The translations under genes and the position numbers were made by a program. From Alkanophaga liquidiphilum (GTDB lineage: Archaea; Halobacteriota; Syntropharchaeia; Alkanophagales; B39-G2), in contig JAPHEF010000018.1 in NCBI GenBank assembly GCA_029259535.1, forward strand, positions 1-37,062: a stretch of DNA of 37,062 nt. The letters are read 5' to 3'. The notes under the pieces were generated by a model, which ran no database searches, was not told the DNA's origin, and saw only the letters and a program-made list of their open reading frames with translations. This document shows, piece after piece, positions 7,042-14,912 of this stretch (positions are counted from its first letter, which is position 1; each line of letters starts with the position of its first letter).

Positions 7042-8769
7042 ATGGCGGTCCGTGAGCTAACAATTGAGCCTATCACGAGGATTGAAGGGCATCTTGGTGC
7101 TCACGTCAAGATTGACACCGACGCCAGAAAAATAACGGATGCCTACGTTTACAGCCCGATGTTCAGAGGCTTTGAAATAATTTTGGTGGGAAGAGAGCCG
7201 GCAGAGGCGATTATGATAACGCAACGCTCCTGCGGGGTCTGTCCGGTGCCGCACGCGTATTCGTCGGCTATGGCAGTTGACCAGACGTATAAAGTGTCGC
7301 CACCGCCGATGGCGGTTGCGCTCCGGGTGCTTGTTCACGGCGCAGAACAGCTCTACGACGCTGAGGTCGGCGTTGTGAACCTTGAAGGATGCGATTACAG
7401 CGAGACTCTCGTGAAGAAGTTTAATCCTGACTGGTGGGAGGAGGCAGAGAAGGCAAATGCCGAGCGAGTGGACATCCACGGCTACGAGAAAATCTCAGAT
7501 ATCATGCGAGCGCTTAATCCCTTTACCGGTGAGCTTTACGTCCAGTCGCTGTTAATACAGAAGGCAGGGCACAATATGGCTGCAATTTTTGGGGCGAAGC
7601 ACCCGCACGTCCATTCCTTCGTCCCCGGCGGGATCTCAAAGGCAAATCTGTCGCCTTCGGACTTCGAAGCTTACCTTACACTTCTGATGCGGCACATAGC
7701 GTTCTCGAAAAAGCTTGTCGCCGCAACTGATGACCTTCTCGACTTTGTGCTTAAGCAGGGTTACGAGGATGTGGGGACGAGGGAAGCAAATCTTTTCTCC
7801 GTCGGCGCCTACGACGCCCCTGAACGGTATTCCGCCGAATATTCCGACATTGGAAAGTTCGGGAAAGCGCGTCTCGTTTCTCCCGGCGTGATTCTGAACG
7901 GAGAACTTGTGACGACCGACCTTGTGGAAATAAACGTTGGCGTCAGAGAGTTCATCGGGCGTGGCTGGTATGAAAACGACTGGGAGCAAGAGTTCAGCAC
8001 CGACCCACTCGGAAACAAGATTGAGCGAGAGCATCCGTGGAACAAGCGGACGAAGCCGAAGCCTGGGAAGTATGGAGACTGGACGGGTGCCTATTCTTGG
8101 GTGACCGCCTCTCGTTGGTTCAAGGGCGGTAAGAGCCACGTGGTCGAGCTTGGACCGCTTGCGAGGATGTGGGTCACCGCAAAAGCAGGACTCGTGCCAG
8201 AATCTACCGGCAACAGCCTACGCTTCGAGCTTCCTGCATCGCCAATCCCAGGGTTCTTCGCTGAGAAGTTGGAGCTGGAGTGGAAAATTCCGGAAAAGCC
8301 GAACGCAGTCGAAAGGATTAGGGCGAGAGCTTACTACCTCGCTTACACCGCTTATTGCATGCTGAAGATGGTGGGGAGTGCCTTAGAGCTGCTGAAAGCC
8401 GGAAAGACGGAGGTCTGGACGGAATACGAGCGTCCTAAGGAGGGAATGGGCTTCGGCGCTGTTGAGGCGATGCGGGGCGCTTGCATGCACTGGTGTGTCA
8501 TGAAGAACGGCAAAATCCACAACTACCAGTATCAAGCGCCATCGACGTGGAACCTCTCCTGCAGAGACCCTGAGGGTCAGCCAGGACCTGTGGAGGACGC
8601 TCTACTCCAGACGCCCGTCACCGAAGCTGGCGACGTTGATGGCTGGAAAGGGATTGACGTTGTAAGAACGGTCAGGAGCTTCGATCCATGTCTTGGATGC
8701 GCAGTCCACGTCCACGTCGGAAATAAAGTCGTGAAGCACAAACTCCTGCCTTATCCCTCTAATTTTTAA
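7042..8769 (+). CDS. [NiFe] hydrogenase large subunit, group 1-like
   Basis: 575 residues bearing the NiFe(CN)2CO active site. The L1 motif RSCGVCPVPH (R62-H71, cysteines 64 and 67) and the L2 motif DPCLGCAVH (C550, C553, H556) supply the four metal-binding cysteines. The N-terminal ITRIEGHLG segment (residues 11-19) is also canonical. The 19 residues after H556 are the expected C-terminal extension, removed by a maturation endopeptidase; a candidate lies at 9769-10251. AGGTGGTG precedes the ATG. No membrane cytochrome b, ferredoxin-like or diaphorase subunit follows, and no hyp genes are in the window, so the physiological electron partner is unknown. Hydrogen uptake or evolution cannot be told from sequence. 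Confidence 0.94.
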   Translation: MAVRELTIEPITRIEGHLGAHVKIDTDARKITDAYVYSPMFRGFEIILVGREPAEAIMITQRSCGVCPVPHAYSSAMAVDQTYKVSPPPMAVALRVLVHGAEQLYDAEVGVVNLEGCDYSETLVKKFNPDWWEEAEKANAERVDIHGYEKISDIMRALNPFTGELYVQSLLIQKAGHNMAAIFGAKHPHVHSFVPGGISKANLSPSDFEAYLTLLMRHIAFSKKLVAATDDLLDFVLKQGYEDVGTREANLFSVGAYDAPERYSAEYSDIGKFGKARLVSPGVILNGELVTTDLVEINVGVREFIGRGWYENDWEQEFSTDPLGNKIEREHPWNKRTKPKPGKYGDWTGAYSWVTASRWFKGGKSHVVELGPLARMWVTAKAGLVPESTGNSLRFELPASPIPGFFAEKLELEWKIPEKPNAVERIRARAYYLAYTAYCMLKMVGSALELLKAGKTEVWTEYERPKEGMGFGAVEAMRGACMHWCVMKNGKIHNYQYQAPSTWNLSCRDPEGQPGPVEDALLQTPVTEAGDVDGWKGIDVVRTVRSFDPCLGCAVHVHVGNKVVKHKLLPYPSNF

Positions 8770-8857
8770 CATTAAGAGGCACATAACAATTGACGAGGAC
8801 GAATCACCTTAGCCTTACAAGTCGCTTGTCCATATAAAGAAAGAAAAAAAGAAGAAA

Positions 8858-9627
8858 TCAGCCCGCCAAGAGCCTCCACTCTGCCGTGTCTTTGCTCAGA
8901 AGTTCGTGCGTCGTGGCGTCGTAAATGTAGACGAGCTACTCTGCATGGAAAGGCGCTCTGAAAGCAGGCAGCCGCCAAGAAAGCGTGGACGTGCGCTCTA
9001 AGCCTGCGGATTGTGTTAGCGGTGTCGTCACCAATAGGAAGCTGGACCCGTATAGTCTGAGAAGTCAAGAGCCCAGCGGAAGATAACGCTCTGCGGCTCG
9101 CCTATCGGACTCGACAGGCTTATGAGCATCAGGTCGCCAGCTCTGTATTCTTCCGTGTTCGTGGAAATCTTGACTTGATGCCTGGCATCGGCGGCGCAAA
9201 GTAATTCTCAAGGGGTTCATCAGCGGATGATAATCAAAGTCGCCGTTTATGCCGTAAGGCGTGTCGCCGATTCCGTTGCCATCGCCGTCGTCTCCCATAT
9301 AATCACTCCAGTAGTTGCCCATGTAGTTCTCGTAAGTTTCCCCTTCGTAAGTGTATGTTATTTTCTCCGTGGAGTCCAGACGTCTGCTGAATTGGTGTGT
9401 TGTCATTGCTCGAATAAAGCAGACAGATGCGACGACATGGCTGCCCGACGCCGTATTGTTTTTGAGATAGTTGTTGCTTGAATAATTATCTCCCGAGGAA
9501 GCATTGTCAACAGCTTACCGAATTCTGGCGTAGTCATCAAGCACGAGAATTGTCTTTGCGGAAACGGAACTTACGAGGACAAGCGTTGCAACAGCCAGCA
9601 CGAGACTGCAACTGCTACCCTTCGCAT
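8858..9627 (-). pseudogene. Decayed secreted protein (NosD/beta-helix surface-protein type)
   Basis: Read on the minus strand with frame changes, this is the wreck of an exported protein. It begins at the ATG at 9627. After a frameshift it reads as a signal peptide ending LVLVSSVSA, with KTILVLDDYA beyond it. The middle contains ENYMGNYWSDYMGDDGDG and DTPYGINGDFDYHPLM, the calcium-like and ending motifs seen in archaeal NosD or beta-helix surface proteins. The tail, RAGDLMLISLSSPIGE...FRWALDF through YIYDATTHELLSK to WRLLAG, needs another shift and crosses an in-frame TAG. At least three lesions make it non-functional. It now separates the hydrogenase genes from the maturation protease. Confidence 0.75.
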
Positions 9628-9768
9628 GCCCGCGCCCTCTTTGGGTTAAAGGGCAATCTTATATGAAAATTCCTGTTTCCTTGAATGACATGAGCAAGAA
9701 ATTACCTAAGTAAATGGGGAATTCCTAAAGCTTATCCAAAATTGTTCCATCAGACCCCGCGTGAAGCC

Positions 9769-10251
9769 TTACTTTTTGTCATTAATCAGGGCAAAAATAA
9801 ACCTTACCGCTTTGCCGATAGCTCTTTCCACATTCTCGCTTAAACCCTCTCCCAATTCCACTTTTTCCACCTCACAGCCGATCACAACCACTTTCCTGGG
9901 AAGTGTGCCGATCGCCTTCGCAGTCATGATGATTTCCTCGACGCCCGTCTGGTGCAGGCTTATCTTCGTGATCATGCTCTCAGCCTCAATTGCGGCTTCT
10001 ACGCCATCTTTACCAATTTCAGAGACGTAGAGCGTCCCCGGCGCTCCCTCTGCTTTAACGGCATCTATGAAAATCACGAGGTCGTAGTCCGCAAGGTCAG
10101 GAGCGAGCGTTGCGTCGCAAAGCCCCACATCCCTCAGTTCGACGCCTTCCGGCACGCCTGTCCTTTCAAGTTCTTCGACGACTCTCGGACCAAAGCCGTC
10201 ATCGCCCATAAACTTGTTGCCGAAGCCTGCAACTAAAATTTTCACTGCCAT
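9769..10251 (-). CDS. Hydrogenase maturation endopeptidase (HyaD/HybD/HycI family)
   Basis: 160 residues. This family cleaves the C-terminal extension of the [NiFe] hydrogenase large subunit once nickel is inserted. Visible signatures are the N-terminal VAGFGNKFMGDDGFGP, whose acidic residue binds nickel, the central LVIFIDAV with the second acidic ligand, and a histidine in KISLHQTGVEEI. The frame extends much further upstream, but the ATG at 10251 matches the family start and has a GGAGAGGGA ribosome site. It faces the hydrogenase operon from the other strand, 1 kb away, so it is under separate control. The large subunit at 7042-8769 is the obvious substrate. Confidence 0.9.
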   Translation of the reverse strand: MAVKILVAGFGNKFMGDDGFGPRVVEELERTGVPEGVELRDVGLCDATLAPDLADYDLVIFIDAVKAEGAPGTLYVSEIGKDGVEAAIEAESMITKISLHQTGVEEIIMTAKAIGTLPRKVVVIGCEVEKVELGEGLSENVERAIGKAVRFIFALINDKK

Positions 10252-10572
10252 GCGTCCCTCTCCATTTATACTAACAGGGAGCCTTTGACGAAAGGCGGAA
10301 CGGCATATATTCCCATATTGCTGTATCTCCGGGGAAGTAGTTTTAAAGTTAGCGTCGTAGAGCGCTACATACCAAGAGGCGTTCTTACGTAGAAGTTTGA
10401 GGTTTTTGGCGTAACGTGATCTCCCGTTCGAAACTTGACGGGAGATGCACGTCATAATCGCGTAAATCAAGCCGCCACATGAAGTTCACATCCTGCAGCA
10501 CTTCATGGGGTTTGCTAAGCGTATACTCACGAGCATGGTGTCGCTTGCGGCGTATTCGTCCTTATTGGTGCC
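10252..10572. other. Non-coding region upstream of the maturation protease with hairpins
   Basis: No gene is recognised. It contains the strong hairpin listed separately at 10414-10451 and a weaker 8-base inverted repeat, CATGAAGT (10478-10485) with ACTTCATG (10500-10507). The protease promoter is probably between these and 10251; GTTTTAAAG near 10340 is the best TATA-like candidate. Confidence 0.4.
10414..10451. repeat. Long stem-loop: 9-bp perfect stem extended to about 14 bp
   Basis: ATCTCCCGT (10419-10427) pairs perfectly with ACGGGAGAT (10438-10446) around a 10-base loop. After one unpaired G the outer ACGTG and CACGT also pair, giving a stem of about 14 bp. It lies 160 bases upstream of the maturation protease start on its transcribed strand. 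It could be a terminator, an RNA regulatory element or a relic of a mobile element. Confidence 0.55.
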
Positions 10573-10850
10573 TTATTCCGACAGAAGGTTGGGAGTTATC
10601 AAAGGCGCTATGAGCAGATATTTGTTCCCGTCTTCGTGTATGCGATAAGATGCAATCCCATCCTCGTCTGCGTCAGCCTCGACGTAGCTGCCCCAGTGGT
10701 TACCAACATGCTCGGCGTTCACCGCACTCTGTCTCGTACCGTAATCGTCGGGCACGTAAAGCGTGGCAGCAGAGACGCTGCCTACCAACACTAACGCAAC
10801 CGACAGCGCGAGCGCGGCGGGTGCGAGGGGGAATACTTACACCTGAGGTC
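10573..10850 (-). pseudogene. Internally deleted NosD/beta-helix-type secreted protein
   Basis: On the minus strand the frame reads the end of a signal peptide (ALALSVALVLVGSVSA), the mature start ATLYVPDDYG, and then almost at once the C-terminal motifs HVGNHWGSYVEADADEDGI and KYLLIAPLI. The beta-helix body expected between them is missing, so an internal deletion has fused the two ends. No clean start codon is visible before the signal peptide. It resembles the decayed gene at 8858-9627, and the two are probably paralogous relics. Confidence 0.7.
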
Positions 10851-10913
10851 GCGGCATCCAAACACCTTGACGCAATTTTATGAAGGTGCGAGGAGGAATA
10901 CTTACACCTGAGG
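10820..10913 (+). repeat. 29-bp direct repeat pair
   Basis: A 29-base unit beginning GGTGCGAGGGGGAATACTTA (10820-10848) recurs with a single base change at 10885-10913, 65 bases later. Read on the plus strand, both units encode VRGGILTPE in the frame used locally. The second unit follows an ATG at 10881 that opens a 27-codon frame. Cause unknown: tandem duplication, or ends of a lost element. Confidence 0.6.
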
Positions 10914-10969
10914 AGGAAGCTTGGCAGAGAGCACTGGGCTATAGAGAAAATAGGGTTCCATAACACAAC

Positions 10970-11137
10970 ACTTCAAACAGTGTTCTCGTTGCGGCTCGAT
11001 GAACACGAAAAGACCGCTCAAGGAGAGTATCCCTTTGCGATGATTGTGGATACCAATGTAACGCCCCTACCATAACGCAGCGAGGAACATATTGAAACGA
11101 GGCATGGGCTATATGCTCATATCAAGGGCGTTGTGAC
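10970..11137 (+). pseudogene. TnpB C-terminal fossil (zinc ribbon and final RuvC motif)
   Basis: With two or three frame changes the plus strand reads TS-QCSRCGSMNTKRPLKES, then LCDDCGYQCNA, then HNAARNILKRG. These are the zinc ribbon and last RuvC motif of an IS605-family TnpB. Everything upstream of the zinc ribbon is gone, and the frameshifts make expression impossible. Its sequence differs clearly from the TnpB at 18132-19403, so it comes from another element. The following 180 bases to 11321 may hold the old element's right end, but I cannot define it. Confidence 0.7.
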
Positions 11138-11321
11138 TCGACCCGAAGGGAGCGGTTTGTCCTTGCGACGAGCTACACTCCGCAACCTCTCGTATCCGAA
11201 GGATGCCCCTCTTAGTGAAGGAGAAGGTCACGTTCGAACTTCCAACGCGAGAGGCAAAGCTATGAAGCTGCGTTTCCGCTGTCATCGTAGACCCTTTTGG
11301 CGTGATTGCGGAACAGCATCT

Positions 11322-12350
11322 TCATCCCTTAATCAGGCTTCCAGCCTTTTTCGCAACGGCTTCAGCCATTTCGCTGAGCTTTGCGTTCCCACCGAGGTCG
11401 TATGTAACCGTCTTACCTTCAGAGATGACTTCCTCGACAGCCTGCCTTATGACAGCTGCCTTCTCAGTCTCTTCAAGATATTCAAGAAGCCACGCACCAG
11501 CGAGAATCATGGCTGTCGGGTTCACTTTGTCAAGTCCTGCGTATTTCGGGGCGGATCCATGAGCGGGCTCGAACATGGCGTAGGCGTCGCCGATGTTCGC
11601 CGAGGGTATGAGTCCGATGCTGCCGACGAGTGCCGAGCATTCTTCGCTGATAATGTCCATGAATAGGTTCGTGGAGAGCAGGACGGTCTCGTTGAAGATT
11701 TGGGGGTTTTTGATGAGCTGCTGCGCAATGTTGTCGATGTGATACTCCCAAAGCTCGACTTCCGGGTATTCTTCGGCGACCTTGCGGGTTTCCTCGACGA
11801 AGGCGCCGCAGGTTTTTTTCAGGATGTTGCTCTTGTGGATTGCGACGACCGCTCTGAATTTACGACGGCGGGCTTCCTCGAATGCGAACTTCGCAATGCG
11901 GTGGCACTGCCGCTTTGTGATTTTGCGGAGCGCGAGGATGACGTCGTCGCTCACCGCTACTTCCACGCCGAAGTATAGCCCTTCAGTCGCCTCACGCACG
12001 CACACGAAGTCAACGTCGCCGAGCGGTCTTTTCGTTCCTTTGAAGGTTTTTATGGGGCGGATGTTGGCGTAGAGGTCGAAATGCTGCCTTATGGAAACGG
12101 CAACGCTCTTCGGCGAGCCCTCGCCGCCGGGCGTAGTCGTTGGTCCTTTGAGGCAGGCGTCCGCCTCCTCCAAGACGCTCCAAGTTTCCTCGGGAATTAG
12201 AGAGCCGCCGCCATGCTCCTGCCACCAGTCGTAGCCAGCATCGCAAAATATCCACTCTACATCAGCTCCGACGGCGCTCAAAACCTTAAATGCGGCATCC
12301 ATCAGCTCAGGACCAACGCCATCGCCTCTGATTACTGCTACTTTCCTCAT
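11322..12350 (-). CDS. Isocitrate/isopropylmalate dehydrogenase family protein
   Basis: 342 residues, full length for the NAD(P)-dependent beta-decarboxylating dehydrogenases. Seen: N-terminal VAVIRGDGVGPELMDAA, the GPTTTPGG loop, DLYANIRPIK, the catalytic REATEGLYFGVE region, HKSNILKKTCG, and the cofactor-loop motif FEPAHGSAPKYAG. The substrate loop reads SVAVSIRQHF. The asparagine found at the third position of this loop in typical isocitrate dehydrogenases is alanine. Isocitrate, homoisocitrate or isopropylmalate are therefore all possible, although DLYANIRP leans toward isocitrate-type enzymes. In an alkane oxidiser this could supply 2-oxoglutarate. No leuCD or aconitase neighbours are present. 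Confidence 0.9.
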   Translation of the reverse strand: MRKVAVIRGDGVGPELMDAAFKVLSAVGADVEWIFCDAGYDWWQEHGGGSLIPEETWSVLEEADACLKGPTTTPGGEGSPKSVAVSIRQHFDLYANIRPIKTFKGTKRPLGDVDFVCVREATEGLYFGVEVAVSDDVILALRKITKRQCHRIAKFAFEEARRRKFRAVVAIHKSNILKKTCGAFVEETRKVAEEYPEVELWEYHIDNIAQQLIKNPQIFNETVLLSTNLFMDIISEECSALVGSIGLIPSANIGDAYAMFEPAHGSAPKYAGLDKVNPTAMILAGAWLLEYLEETEKAAVIRQAVEEVISEGKTVTYDLGGNAKLSEMAEAVAKKAGSLIKG

Positions 12351-12452
12351 GACAAAAACGTTGTTTGCACCTAAAAATTTCTTCTTCCGAATGCGTGCAG
12401 TTCAGGTGCGAACTTCGTGCAGTTTTTCATATTTCGGGACGTTTTTATTCTG

Positions 12453-13121
12453 ATGAACACATTTTTCGATTTACACATACACTCAGAGAGCGAGTCGCTT
12501 GAGCGGCTGCTGAGGGTCACTTCAAGGTATGGCTATTCATACATTGCCGTCCTCGAGGAGGACGAACGCTTCACGGGAAGACGGACTCAAAAAGAGGCGG
12601 GCGGCAAGCCTCAGTTGTTGCGTGGCGTGGAGATACAAGCAAAGGATGTTGCGGAGCTGCACAAAAAAATAAGGAAATATAGAAGAAGCGTTGACATTTT
12701 GGCAGTGCGGAGTGGCGACGACGCTGTGAACAGAGCAGCGCTGAAGGACAGTCGTGTAGATTTCCTCGCTCATATCGAGGGGGGAGACGAGCTTAATCAC
12801 GTTGCGATGCGGTATGCGGCGGAAAGCGGCGTCGCTGTAGAGTTCAATGCCGTCAGCATAATAAACAGCAGGCGTGGCAGCCGCTCAAGAATCTTGCAGC
12901 GGGCGAGCGAGATGCTCAAGCTTGCGAGGAAATACGATGCAAGTATAATACTGACGAGCGGCGCACGCACGCTTTACGAGTTGAGGGCGCCGAGGGAGTT
13001 GATGGCGGTAGCTCGCCTTTTCGGTATGGAGCGGGAAGAGGCGTTGAAAGCGCTTACTGAGACGCCGTTGCGGGTTTTGAGGAGAAAGGAGGAGCGAGTG
13101 GTGCGTGTCATGCGGCTATGA
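12453..13121 (+). CDS. rnp3: RNase P protein component 3 (Rpp30/Rnp3)
   Basis: 222 residues, the archaeal homologue of RNase P subunit Rpp30, which helps the RNase P RNA mature tRNA 5' ends. It has the PHP-like TIM-barrel start FFDLHIHS, then DILAVRSGDD, the DFLAHIEGG strand, VEFNAVSI and a late DASIILTSGA strand. The frame opens 12 codons earlier, but ATG 12453 gives the conserved N-terminus and lies at near-leaderless distance from the A/T-rich TTTTTCATATTT at 12420-12431. It overlaps rnp2 by four bases (ATGA), as in many euryarchaea. Confidence 0.93.
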   Translation: MNTFFDLHIHSESESLERLLRVTSRYGYSYIAVLEEDERFTGRRTQKEAGGKPQLLRGVEIQAKDVAELHKKIRKYRRSVDILAVRSGDDAVNRAALKDSRVDFLAHIEGGDELNHVAMRYAAESGVAVEFNAVSIINSRRGSRSRILQRASEMLKLARKYDASIILTSGARTLYELRAPRELMAVARLFGMEREEALKALTETPLRVLRRKEERVVRVMRL

Positions 13122-13543
13122 CAAGGCTGTTGCCGTCTTTAAGGGAGAAGAAGCGGTATTTGGTGTTCGAGCTCCTGAGCGAGGGGGAGGTAGAGCGTGG
13201 CGAGTTCCTGAAGGAGCTTTGGGGTTCGTTGTATTCGCTCTTCGGCGAGACGGGAGCGAGTCGCTGCAGGCTCTGGCTCATAGACTTTGAGGACGCTGGC
13301 GTTTTCGATGATTTCAAAATGCACACAGGCATCGTACGCTGCGCACATACGAGGACGGAAGACGTGCGAGCGGCGCTCGCATGCATCACTTCGGTCGGCG
13401 GTAGAAAAGTCTCCATTCGGGTTAAAGGCATCTCGGGGACGATAAAAGCTGCGAGGCGAAAGTTTTTCTCGCAACGTGCAGGTGAGCGGGATGAGTGTTG
13501 CCGAAATAATAAGAGAGCGGCGGGAGCGAGTGGCACGGCTTAG
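13118..13543 (+). CDS. rnp2: RNase P protein component 2 (Pop5/Rnp2)
   Basis: 141 residues, the Pop5 homologue that works as a heterodimer with Rpp30 on the RNase P catalytic domain. The N-terminal PSLREKKRYLVFELLSE motif, the GETGASRCRLWLIDF strand and the HTRTEDVRAALACI helix fit the family. The start overlaps the rnp3 stop (ATGA). The C-terminal residues beyond about 123 are poorly conserved and low in hydrophobics. They come from a 53-base overlap into trpC, so the tail is probably unimportant. Confidence 0.9.
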   Translation: MTRLLPSLREKKRYLVFELLSEGEVERGEFLKELWGSLYSLFGETGASRCRLWLIDFEDAGVFDDFKMHTGIVRCAHTRTEDVRAALACITSVGGRKVSIRVKGISGTIKAARRKFFSQRAGERDECCRNNKRAAGASGTA

Positions 13544-14237
13544 CGAGCGCCGTAGCCTTACAGCAAGCATAAAACGAGCGAGAGCCAAAGAGCGAAAGCC
13601 AATAATCGCAGAGGTCAAGCGGCGCAGCCCCGCAGGGGAGATAAGAGACATCGACGTTGTGGAGGCTGCGAGGCTCTGCGAGGCGGGCGGCGCGTGTGGA
13701 ATTTCGGTGCACACGAGCGCTGCTTTCGGCGGCGAGCCTGATGACCTTTTGCGAGTGAAGCTCAATGTCGGCATTCCCATCTTGATGAAAGATTTTGTAG
13801 TAAGCGAGTTTCAGGTCTATGAGGCTTACGTGCATGGTGCGGACGCCGTCCTTCTCATTGCAAGGTTTCTAAGTCCGGAGGAGTTACGGAGACTCGCAGA
13901 GCTTGCGCTGCATCTTGGACTGGAGCCTCTTGTGGAGCTGGATGCGAGCTTTGCCGCCACCTCCAAGGTTGAGGAGTATGGGGTTCTGCGTTACGGGCTC
14001 GTAGGCGTGAACAACCGGGATCTGACGACACTAAACGTTGATTTGCGGACGTTCGGCAGTGTCGTGCAGGCGACGCCAGCACTCAAGCAGAAAACGCTCG
14101 TGGCAATGAGTGGCGTGAACACTGTCGAGGACGCAAGAGCACTTTTCAAGCAGGGCGCAAAAGCCCTTCTTATCGGCACCGCAATCATGCGCAGCAACGA
14201 CATAAAAGCAAAAGTCGAAGAGTTCGTGCACTGCTAA
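13491..14237 (+). CDS. trpC: Indole-3-glycerol phosphate synthase
   Basis: 248 residues. Converts CdRP to indole-3-glycerol phosphate, the penultimate stage of tryptophan synthesis. Catalytic landmarks are present: AEVKRRSPAGEI (lysine), ILMKDFVV, VELDASFAA, VGVNNRDLTT and AMSGVNTVEDA. The ATG at 13491 has AGGTGAGCGG just upstream and sits inside the end of rnp2, so trpC is likely read from the RNase P operon. The next pathway gene trpF is not adjacent but 1.5 kb downstream, so the trp genes are dispersed in this genome. Confidence 0.94.
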   Translation: MSVAEIIRERRERVARLSERRSLTASIKRARAKERKPIIAEVKRRSPAGEIRDIDVVEAARLCEAGGACGISVHTSAAFGGEPDDLLRVKLNVGIPILMKDFVVSEFQVYEAYVHGADAVLLIARFLSPEELRRLAELALHLGLEPLVELDASFAATSKVEEYGVLRYGLVGVNNRDLTTLNVDLRTFGSVVQATPALKQKTLVAMSGVNTVEDARALFKQGAKALLIGTAIMRSNDIKAKVEEFVHC

Positions 14238-14460
14238 GCGGGACAGCGCCGCTGAATCCTGAGCAAGGAAGCCCTTAAAAGATGCGGAAGCAGTTTCTCC
14301 AAAAGAAAGCTCCAGTCGAATCGCAATAGATGAATGTTTTACTGAATGTTGTAACGGCGACGAGCGGCAAAGACACGGCTCCGACCCACCCATCCAGAAA
14401 CCAGTGAAGCGATGTGGGATTGAGAGGATTTATTGTTGTGGTATAGTAAGTTGCTCAAGG

Positions 14461-14895
14461 TTATTTCTTGTATTTCACGCCCTTCAGGGTGAGTGCTTGG
14501 CGGTAGAGTTGTTCGAGGAGCATTATTCGGAAGAGGTCATGTGGGAAGATAAGCCTCGAGAACGAGATACGTTCACCTTCGACTTCGGGAGCGACGCCGT
14601 GCGGACCGCCGACAACAACGGAAACATCATCATATATGGAGCTTTTGACAAGTTGCAGCATGAAGGAGTCGTTCACGAGCATGCCGCTGGCGTCCATCAC
14701 GTAAATCCCACCTTTGAGCAGCTTTTTAATGCGAGCAGCCTCCTCCCGCAGCCGCCGCTCCGGCGATGTCGCTTTTGACTTCGGGACTTCAAAAATCTCT
14801 GTTTTGAGGACGGCTTTTAACCTCGTGAGATAGTATCCTTCAAGCTCACGATAAAGCTCGGAGGCGTTGCCCACGAAGATGAGCCGCAGCACCAT
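14461..14895 (-). CDS. rlmH: SPOUT-class rRNA methyltransferase RlmH-like
   Basis: 144 residues. RlmH methylates a pseudouridine in helix 69 of 23S rRNA. The C-terminal trefoil-knot signature is clear: VVVGGPHGV for S-adenosylmethionine, then RLIFPHDLFRIMLLEQLYRQ. The N-terminal half is shorter than in bacterial RlmH, but the length suits archaeal members. It is followed on the same strand by the radical SAM gene 17 bases upstream, so they may be cotranscribed. The substrate site in archaeal rRNA is inferred from bacterial homologues. Confidence 0.85.
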   Translation of the reverse strand: MVLRLIFVGNASELYRELEGYYLTRLKAVLKTEIFEVPKSKATSPERRLREEAARIKKLLKGGIYVMDASGMLVNDSFMLQLVKSSIYDDVSVVVGGPHGVAPEVEGERISFSRLIFPHDLFRIMLLEQLYRQALTLKGVKYKK

Positions 14896-14912
14896 GTTAC
14901 CACCAAAGCAAA

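Noticed and set aside
11133..11666. 177-codon plus-strand frame opposite the dehydrogenase C-terminus
   Set aside because: Its second half is antisense to conserved dehydrogenase sequence and the first half overlaps the TnpB relic; no motif supports it.
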